DNA from: Liolophura sinensis
Lineage: Eukaryota > Mollusca > Polyplacophora > Chitonida > Chitonidae
Direction: 5' to 3'
Length of the DNA: 64,000 bases
Assembly (NCBI RefSeq): GCF_032854445.1
Contig: NC_088304.1
Span: forward strand, 33,288,810-33,352,809
The notes under the pieces are model-generated. The model searched no databases and was not told the DNA's origin. It saw only the letters and a list, made by a program, of their open reading frames with translations. Of this stretch, positions 1 to 9,900 are shown in pieces; positions within the stretch are counted from its first letter, which is position 1; each line of letters begins with the position of its first letter. The translations under genes were made by a program, and so were the position numbers.

Positions 1-202
1 AACCAAGGTCTGACAGCTGGACAGCTATTGGTTAATCAAGCACTGGTCATAATTTTCGTGTTGTGTTCTTGGGGTAGGCCTGCAATGTCTTCGTGAAACT
101 ATCGGTCGTCATATTGCTGAAATACTGTTCAACTCGTTTGCAGTCGACCTAAACATGTTCTTGCGTTGCAAAACCATATCCTAATGGATACTGGGATCGT
201 TG

Positions 203-625
203 CTGATTGGCTGGAGTAAGACACAGGTAAATCAAGGCTATAGGCTGATTGGCTGGAGTAAGACACAGGTAAATCAAGGTTATAGGCTGATTGGCTGGAG
301 CTAGACACAGGTAAATCAAGGCTATAGGCTGATTGGCTGGAGTAAGACACAGGTAAATCAAGGCTATAGGCTGATTGGCTGGAGCAAGACACAGGTAAAT
401 CAAGGTTATAGGCTGATTGGCTGGAGCAAGACACAGGTAAATCAAGGCTATAGGCTGATTGGCTGGAGCAAGACACAGGTAAATCAAGGCTATAGGCTGA
501 TTGGCTGGAGCAAGACACAGGTAAATCAAGGTTATAGGCTGATTGGCTGGAGCAAGACACAGGTAAATCAAAGCTATAGGCTGATTGGCTGAAGTAAGAC
601 ACAGGTAAATCAAGGTTATAGGCTC
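203..625. repeat. 42-bp minisatellite with a CCAAT box in each unit
   Basis: About ten head-to-tail copies of a 42-bp unit containing GCTGATTGGCTGGAG. Copies differ by a few substitutions (taagac/caagac, ggctat/ggttat). The period is a multiple of three, so several - strand frames stay open and read as a 14-residue repeat; these are not taken as genes. Each unit holds ATTGG, an inverted CCAAT, in a context that fits the NF-Y consensus. The array ends about 170 bp before the first Mx-like exon. Confidence 0.95.
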
Positions 626-791
626 AGCTGAATTTTATGTATTTTATGAATTTATCAAATGTGACCAATGCTGTAATATTGCACCCAAGGATCAGATCTC
701 AACTCTCAGCCTATAAGAGTCGATTCAGTATACCTTAGAATGAGGAAAGTGTGACTGTACTTGTCAGATCTTGTTTCGTGTGTTATTTCAG
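626..791. other. unassigned sequence before first Mx-like exon
   Basis: No convincing initiator exon or TATA box was recognised here. The stretch ends in a good acceptor (a ttatttcag at 783-791), which implies that at least one further 5' exon exists upstream or outside the window. Confidence 0.5.
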
Positions 792-923
792 CTGCACGTG
801 GTGCCTCAGCATTGCAGAACAACGACCAGTCTGAGGAAGTATATGATGTACACGATAACGAGGGGCCCGTGGTCCATGGAGCAGCGTCAGAAACGCAGAG
901 TGAACTGGACAAACTCAGTACTA
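792..923 (+). CDS. Mx-like exon 1 (first seen; N-terminal leader)
   Basis: Acceptor tttcag ends at 791. The exon encodes an acidic leader ([20 protein letters not shown] and following) without recognisable motifs, as is usual for the variable N-terminus of Mx proteins. Two donors, after 917 or after 923, both leave one base and keep the frame into exon 2, giving proteins that differ by two residues. No ATG in frame precedes it inside the exon, so it is not the start exon unless the acceptor is misjudged. Confidence 0.55.
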
Positions 924-3900
924 GTAATATGTCATCTTCGAACTATGGTCGCTACGATATGGCTGAAAATTGCCAATGTGGCGTTAAGCCATTATCATTC
1001 GTTCATTCATTCATTCCATTTAAATCTGCTTTCATGTCTCAGAATAAACAGTGGTCACATTTTCATTTCACTAAAATTTTAGAAAAAGCAATATATAGTT
1101 AACGACGCAGTTAATGATGAGCCATCGTGGCAAGTATGAACATGGTCATCAGAAAAGAAGATATACATCGATTGTAACTCGTTTATCAAGATGAAAATGT
1201 TTCGGAAAGAATGTCTAAAGTTACAACGCAAAGCCCTTTACCTTCCCTTTAGGTCAAACAAAGGTGTAAGTTTGGCCTCCAAGAATAAAAAGTGATGCCT
1301 ATTATATAAAATGAAACCAGTGACGAATAGTGCCCTATCACTTGAAGTCAGTCTCCTGTAAAAACATCTACAATTCATTATAGGCAGAGAGTCGATTGAC
1401 TCTACTGATCAACATGAACAGGGAATTTCGCCATCACTGACGAAAGAATTTGATGCCCAAGTCCGTCCATACATTGACCTTATTGACAACCTGCGGGCCT
1501 ATGGTTTGGACAGAGATGTGGGACTGCCGGCGGTGGCAGTGATCGGGGACCAGAGCTCGGGGAAAAGTTCTACCCTAGAGGCCATATGTGGAATTCAGCT
1601 GCCGCGGGGCTCCGGTGAGTACAGTTGCAATCAGCCATTGGTATTACTAGCTTAAAATGGGTTATAAACTGCTTATATATAACCTTCTTTTCCATCCCAA
1701 TACCACAGGTATCGTCACCCGATGTCCTCTAGAGTTAAGAATGAAATGCCAGCGGGAAAAGTATCTTAACTGGGGTGGGAAGATCTCTTACAAGGACAAA
1801 CATGGAAACAAGCAATCTAAAGACATCGACACCTCTGAGTCTGTAGAAGAAGCTGTCAAAGAAGGTAACTGTATAGACTCTCCTAGGAAGTGCGTGGTTG
1901 CTACTGGACGTTAACAGTCATTTACCATTATAATACCTGCACAACCAAAACGAGGCCGCAAAATCATCCTTTATATCGTTCTCCAAGCACCATCTTTTGT
2001 TAACATTACTTTCAAGTTTCTAATTGCAAATTTTGTGATGATATAATAGCCCAGGATGCCATGACCGAGGGTGAAGTAGGAATAAGTGAGGAACTGATCA
2101 CTTTGGAGGTGACGTCGCCTAATGTCCCCGATCTTACACTCATTGATCTGCCTGGGATAGCCCGTGTGGCTGTGGAGGGACAACCCGCGGATATAGGCCG
2201 ACAGGTAGACAAGCTGGTTTTATGCATCGGTTTTTTTTTCAATGATTACATGTTGATAACGGGATCAAGCCCAACAAAGCAGGAAAGGCTTGTTCAGTGA
2301 GTGTACAATTTATAAGAATTACAATGAGATACAAGATGTTATATAAGTGCAGGGGGGAAAAGAATGGAATGTAGATAAGCTGTATAGATATTGTCATATT
2401 TAAAAAATAACTATGATATTTTTATCAGCATCGCCTGCTATATCAGGTAGCACTCGATCAGTAATGGGGTATTTATTTGTTGTGTTTCTTGTTTTTTTTC
2501 AGTATTATTGCTGCTTATTAGGACGTGCACATAACAGAGACACTTTCATACGTGTTACGCTCTTGTTAATTATTTCAGAAAACAGCATTGTAAATATAAT
2601 AGTATTTTTAAAATGAAAGGCTGAGGTTGTTTAAAACCAGTCTTGCTGAAAACGGTGGAAAGCAAACAAAAGCTGACATGGGCCACGTCTTTACATCGTA
2701 TGGTTTCATTGATCATAATCCACAGCACATTTGATTTTACAGATTAAAAAGCTGATTAAGCATTACATCCAGAAGCAGGAGACGATCATCCTGGTGGTGA
2801 TTCCCAGTAATGTGGATATCGCCACCACAGAGGCCTTACAACTCTCACAAGAGTTTGATCCGGATGGTAAACGAAGTCTAGGTAAGAAAACGTGATACAA
2901 AGATTGTCAGGCTAAATGCTAGGACACTTTAGAACCAGTGTTAGGCTCATCTTTGTTTGTGTGTCATTCTCAGTTAGGCCAGACTATTTATTTGAAGATA
3001 TGTAGCTTAACTGAGCTCGAAATCAAGCACTGAAGACATTTGACATCTTGTTTACAAAAATTTATTTGTTCTGTATACGTAAACACTGGTCATATTCTTC
3101 AGTTGCCATTCACACGTAAACACTGATCATGCTGTCCAGTTGTTGTCGTCTCTGTTGAGGTTACCCGGTTGCTATCTTCCCTAGTGAGATTGTCTGCAAG
3201 GTTGTAACCGTTTTTAATGAGGTTGTCCGTTTACTATCATCCCTTGTGAGATTGTCAGCATGGTTGTTCTTCTCTCTGATGAGATTGTCTCTTTATTGTC
3301 CTCTCTGTTAAGGTTGGCTGAGTGTTAATGCCTGTGGTGAGGTTGTCTGGTAGTTATTCTCTCTGATGAGGTTGTTTGGTTATTATTCTCTCTGATGAAG
3401 TTATTTGTCCGGTTTTTATCGTCTCTGATGAGATTTTGCTGTAGTTATCCTCTGTGATAAGGTGTGGTTGTTATCCTCTCTGATGAGAATGTCTGGTTCT
3501 TATCCTCTCTGATGAGGTTGTGGGTTTTTTTGTTTTTTTTTAACAGGAGTCCTCACCAAGCCAGACCTCATCGACAAGGGCGCTGAAGCTCAGGTGCTCA
3601 AAGCTGTTAACAATCAGGTGATACCCTTAAGGAAGGGCTACACCATGGTTAAGTGCCGTGGACAGGCGGCCGTGGACGAAAAACAAACCTTAAAGGAGGC
3701 AATCCAAGATGAGAAGGATTTCTTTGAAAATCACGACAAATTCAGGTAACTCGTTAACGATGTAATCATATTCAGCTGCCTATCTAGCAAATGATCAGCT
3801 GCCTATCTAGCAAATGATCAGCTGCCTATCTAGCAAATGATCAGCTGCCTATCTAGCAAATGATCAGCTGCCTATCTAGCAAATGATCAGCTGCCTATCT

Positions 3901-6900
3901 AGCAAATGATCAGCTGCCTATCTAGACAAGCTAATGAACTTTACCTGTAAGCAATTCTGCAACAGGATTTATTTTGAAACTTCTTAATCGGTGATTCTCT
4001 GGGAAATTTAACAGACATCGTGGTGGAGTTGGTTCATTGATGCCCTTGGGATTTTATCATGTCGCTACCACTTAGATACCACTTAGTTTATCCGAGAATT
4101 AATAACAAAAATTTTTCTCCTTTCTAAAAGAGTCCTTCCTCAGGACCAGCGAGGGATTCCTAGTCTGGCAAAAAGGCTGACAGTGGAACTGGTGGAGCAA
4201 ATCAAGGTTCGGCTTTTACATTATTCAAAGTCTCTAATTAACACGTCAGAAAATAGGCTTGTAAAGGATTAAAGCATGGAGAATAAATTCAGAGCAGCGA
4301 AAACAGAGTGATGGTTTGCAAATGGTTGGACGTAATGGCAGTCACATGTATATTCAGTGCTTCGCACTCGTGAAATATTAATTCTCTCGAACTGGCCATT
4401 CCTGTAAAGTTGTGCACTGCCAGATTATTTTTTCACATTTTGTAGTGGGCGTATGGTATGATTATGTCAGATAAAGGCTTCCGTAGGATGAAGCAACTTA
4501 TAGATGCTCTGAGTGGTCTCCATGGTTACACTGCGTACCTTGAGTTTCTACTCTTCCGAAATCTGTAGATTTTTCTGAGTATAGTCTGTAGCTATTATTT
4601 GCTTTCATAAGCAATAGCTGACTGATGTTGCGCCCTGTTCCTGTGTTGCGTTGTTACGCTGAAATGGTTATAAAACTTTGATACCCATGACGCTCCGAGT
4701 GGTTGATAAGCGGCCATATTGTTTTTACTGGCAAGAGTCTCTCCTCATCCGAGAAAAATTTTGAAAGCTTTCACTGTGAGTATTACTCTTCATATATTGT
4801 GATTTCTACCACAATCTGTTACTAGCACAGTTTACTTCTGTTAGATGCTACACATGCCGTTTCAAAGCTATGAGTGGTGATAGTTCAATTCTGAATTTAC
4901 GGTGGGCAGTTTGTGTCATTACTGTGGGTAAGCATCATAACTTTGATGAGTTGTTATAGTCTAGAATACCACCCAAGTACTGTAAAACTCTTTACTTTGT
5001 TTTGTTTCATCTATAGTTCATAGCTCATGATGTACTTCAAACCTTATAATATTTCAATGTTCATCGTTTGGTTACATAACAAACTGAGGGATATCTTTCC
5101 TTGAGGTGAACTTCTGAGAGCTTCTGCCTCTTGCCATTGTTATGTATGACTATTTAACGTTTTCATGTACTGTTAGTCTGCGGACCTTTGTGAAAGCATA
5201 ACAGGCCCTGTTATATATGTACAGTGCGGACCTGGCCGAAAGCACCTTGTTCAAGGCTCTGTTTATTTAACTGGCTGTTCATTGGCTGTTAAACTCTGTG
5301 TTTAAAAATAGTTGAATCCACCTGGCACGTATATAAGCCGTGTTTTCTGTGCAGAGGGGAGGTATTTTTGCTGCATCCACTGGGAGCCAGGAGAGAGTGC
5401 GACGCTCTCGTATCGAGTCCATTGTGTTTATATGAGCTGGTGATGCCAGTTTCATTTGGGAGGACATATTTTTATGCCGGCACCGTTTGTGTACCACAGT
5501 AGTACTGATGTCTGGTTTATGTGAATTTCTGCGGAAGTCACGTTTATTGGTGTTCGGATCTTTATTATGATTATACAGTGTTGACTGTGTAGTTTGTTTA
5601 ACACGCTGACCTCACCTGACCGACAAGGTCGTCAAGGACTCTAAACTGAAGTTTTCAGTTTTGCAAAGGACGTTCGTTCTGCCACAAGGTGACATTACTC
5701 TACGTCTCTGAACGGCTCGTTTGTGAGCTTCTGCGGGAGCTGTGACTGATCTGAAGTGGATTATACCTCCATGCCTGTATTTACCCTGTGTTGTGCTCTG
5801 CGGGTGTGACGTCATTCAAAGGCTTGACTGTTCCAGTTCTGTGTAACCTGTGTACTGTGTTCGTGTTCGCTAACCTGGCGAAGTACCTGTCTAGGACAAT
5901 TTGTGACTTGTGTGAATTGTGTGTTTATCCCATGGCCTTTACGTTGGATTTCCTGGAATACATTCCTTGGGATGCAAAGGTGAACTGGAAACTTGTAAAG
6001 ACCGGTAATACTGATGTGTATGTTGTTGTTGTTGTTGAACTGTCTGTAAAACTGTACGTCTCATTTTTATATATATATAAAGCATTGTTTACACTGTAAT
6101 ATTGAGTCACTGAGTCTGTTTTCTGTTGCCGTTTTCAATACCGTAACAGAAATTGGGGGCTTGTCCGGGAACTGATTGTTTCCCTTTGTTTTGCACCAAA
6201 TATTTGAAGTTAAACATATGTGAGAAGCGATTGCTTAATTTTAACGGTGAATGATTCAGTGGCTGAATATTTACAATGGGAGATTTTGATCCTAAACAGT
6301 TTGTTAATGCGCCCGATCAGGATGTTTTTGAGAGTTTAAAGAAGGAAGACTTGGTTAAGTTAGGGACATTTTTAGGTTTGTCCATAAAGTCTTCATGGAG
6401 GAAAAGAGATATGCAGCATACTTTGTTGAAACATTTAGTGGAGATAGGGAAGTTTGATAGTTCTGCATTATCTGATTATGAGTTCGAGGGTCAGTCTGAT
6501 GTCGAGCTTAAGTTTAAGCAGTTAGAGTTAGAAAAGTTGAGATTGGAGGAAAAAGAGAAAGAGAGGGAACATGAGATACAGTTAGAAAAGTTGAAAATGC
6601 AGAGAGAGAGAGAGGAGAGAGAGAGGGAAATGCAGAGAGAGGAAAGAGAGAGGGAAGTGCAGAGAGAGAGAGAGGAGAGAGAAATGCAAGAAAGAGAGAG
6701 GGAAAGAGAATTGGAGTTTCAAATGAAAAAGTTAGAATTAGAGAGAGATGAGAAACCGGGTCCTTCCGGTAGACAGGGTACAGGATTTGATGTGACCAAA
6801 TACATTCGGTTAGTTCCATCCTTTCAGGAAAAAGAGGTGGATAAATATTTTCTGCATTTTGAGAAAATTGCATATAGTTTGAAGTGGCCTAAAGAGTTCT

Positions 6901-9900
6901 GGACTGTGTTATTACAGAGTGTGCTAATTGGAAAGGCCAGGGAAATTTACACTCAGTTAAGTGTAGAGAATGCTTCCAATTATGACTATGTGAAAGAGGT
7001 AGTTTTGAAGGGTTATGAATTGGTGCCTGAAGCTTACCGCCAGAAATTTCGTAACTGTGAAAAAGGTAGAGATCAGACATATGTTGAGTTTGGTCGAGCT
7101 AAGGAGCAGTTGTTTGATCGCTGGTGTATAGCCAAGAAAATAGGCAGGGATTTTGAAAGTTTGCGTCAGCTTGTGCTGGTAGAAGAGTTCAAGCGTTGTA
7201 TTCATAATGATGTAAAGGTGTTCGTTGATGAGCAGAAGGCGAGTACACTTGAAGAGGCAGCCAGTTTAGCTGATGATTATTCCTTGACACATAAGGTTAC
7301 ATACACGGGTAAGCCATTTAATTCATTTACACGTAGAAATACCCAGTCACATGCAACAGGTAGAGGTAGCTCTACACAGAAGAGCTCTACACCAGGCTCC
7401 AATGGTTCTACAGCTCATGGTTCACGTAGTTCAGATTGGAATAGTAGTCCTCGAAATAGGGTCACTTGTAATTTTTGCAAGCGGGTAGGTCACGTGATGA
7501 GTGAATGTTACAAGTTGAAAAGGATACGGGAAGCTCAGAATGAGTCTAAGCCCACAGGTCTTTGTGTTGCAATGCACAAAACATTGCCGGAGGTTACATC
7601 AGCAGTTAAAAGCAGATCTGAGTTAGCTGATATGGGATTGGATAGGATTCCCAAATGCTCTATGGATAGCTTCGCTCCGTTTATCAATTCTGGTTCAGTG
7701 TCGCTTAGAAGCGACATGTCTTGTGCTACCCCTATAAAGATATTAAGGGATACTGGGGCATCTCAGTCTCTGTTGTTGATGAATACTCTGCCCTTATCTG
7801 AAGAGTCATACTCTGGGGTTCGTGCCCTTATTAGAGGTGTAGAGTCTAGTGACTTTGTCAGTGTTCCCCTTCATGATATTTATTTGTCATCAGATTTGAT
7901 ATCTGGACCTGTCAGGGTAGGCATTAAGCCTTCATTACCTTTTGAGGGTATTCATTTGTTGTTGGGAAATGACTTAGCACATGATAAAGTTACTGTTGAT
8001 CCCTTAATGGTTGATAAGCCTTCTCTGAATTCAGTCACAGAGCCAGTTGAAAGCGAGATAGCGGGTTTATATCCGTCCTGTGTTGTTACAAGAGCTATGT
8101 CTAGAAAAGTCAGTACAGACCAGGGTAGTTCTGTTGATTTGAGCGAGACTTTTCTCAACAACATGTTGGATGGTGATTCTTCCAAATTAGACAGCCAGCA
8201 GGAAGTAGATACTAATTTTGTTAGTGGTGATCAGCCATTTTGTAGGACTGAGTTGATTGCTGAACAACACAGTGATCCAAGTATTTCTTGCTTGTTTAAT
8301 GATGCAGCTAAAGATGGTGAATCTTTACCTGACCCATGCTACTACTATGTCAAGTCTGGCATATTGATGCGGCAGTGGAGGCCTCCCGATGTTTCTTTGG
8401 AGGATGAATGGGCAGTTAAGCATCAGGTAGTTGTGCCCAAGTCTTATCGAAAAGACATACTGACCATAGCGCATGAAACGCCGTTAGCAGGTCATTTAGG
8501 TGTTAATAAGACCTATCATAAGATTCTCAGTCATTTTTATTGGCCAGGAATAAGGAAAGATGTTACTGAATTTTGCAGGTCTTGTCATACATGTCAGTTA
8601 GTGGGGAAACCTAACCAGACAATCCCCAAGGCAGCCTTGAGGCCTATTCCTGCAATTGGTGAGCCATTCAGTAGAATCTTAATAGATTGTGTTGGTCCGC
8701 TACCTAAGACAAAGTCTGGAAATCAGTATATGTTAACCATAATGTGTACTTCAACTCGTTTCCCTGAGGCAATTCCACTAAGGAATATTACTGCCAAGAC
8801 TGTAATTAAGGCTTTAGTTAAGTTCTTCACCATGTTTGGTCTGCCTAAGTCAGTACAGTCAGACCAGGGTTCAAATTTCATGTCTGGTGTGTTCCAACAA
8901 GTTATGCATGAGCTAGGTATTAGGCAGTATAAATCCTCAGCTTATCACCCACAAAGTCAAGGAGCACTAGAGAGATTCCATCAGACACTGAAAAGTATGA
9001 TAAGAACTTACTGCTTTGAGACAGGGAAAGATTGGGACGAGGGTGTACCTTTGTTAATGTTTGCTGTAAGAGAGTCTGTACAAGAGTCACTTGGATTTAG
9101 TCCATTTGAGCTTGTGTTTGGCCATACTGTGCGTGGTCCACTACAGTTGTTCAAGGAAAAGTTTGTGTCTGGTGATAGTGACAATGTTAACCTATTACAG
9201 TATGTGTCAAGTTTTCGTACTAAGCTCAACAGAGTATGTGAGTTAGCCAGAGAGAATCTTACAGCTTCTCAGAAGAGTATGAAAACTAAGTATGACAAAG
9301 AGACAGTAAGACGCAGATTTGAAGTTGGTCAGAAGGTATTGGCCTTACTTCCAGTTAGTGGTAAGCCACTTGAGGCTCGTTATTTTGGACCTTATGTAGT
9401 AGACAAGAGGCTAAGTGATCTTAATTATATTATTTTCACTCCTGATCGGCGCAAATCTAGACAACTTTGTCACATTAACATGTTAAAGCCATATGTAGAC
9501 AGAGATAGCACTGATCTCAATGTTGTACATCCTAGTGGAGTTGTTACCTCTAACTTATGCCCTGATTCAGCTGTTAGGGATGATCAAGATTTTGACTTAA
9601 GGTTCCGGTCAGCCAAACTCCAGAATTCAAGTATTCTTGAGGACATTGATTCTGTGTTGGGTCATCTGGAATATCAGCAACGCCAGCAGTTGAAGGATTT
9701 GGTTCGTCGATATGAACATTTGTTCCCTGATGTTCCAACCAGGACTGAGTCCATCTATCATGATGTTGAAGTTGGAGATTCCAAGCCGATTAAACAACAC
9801 CCATACAGACTGAACCCAACTAAAACTGAATACTTGAGAAAAGAAGTTCAGTATTTACTGGAAAATGATCTGGTCGAGCCCAGTAACAGTAACTGGAGTT

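Noticed and set aside
129-613. Two overlapping 150-codon frames with a 14-residue repeat on the - strand
   Set aside because: They follow from a 42-bp tandem repeat that is a multiple of three and lacks stops; composition and register give no sign of protein selection.
203-625. CRISPR-like array
   Set aside because: The repeats are directly adjacent without unique spacers, and the genome is eukaryotic. The same applies to the arrays at 3,770, 33,625, 38,838, 59,705 and 61,436.
5279-5815. Small - strand frames in the LTR (72 and 67 codons)
   Set aside because: No recognisable features, repeated in the other LTR, opposite to the promoter.
5788-6110. 103- and 61-codon frames inside the LTR, repeated at 11,810-12,132
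   Set aside because: Identical only because the LTRs are identical; no domain, and they overlap each other on opposite strands.
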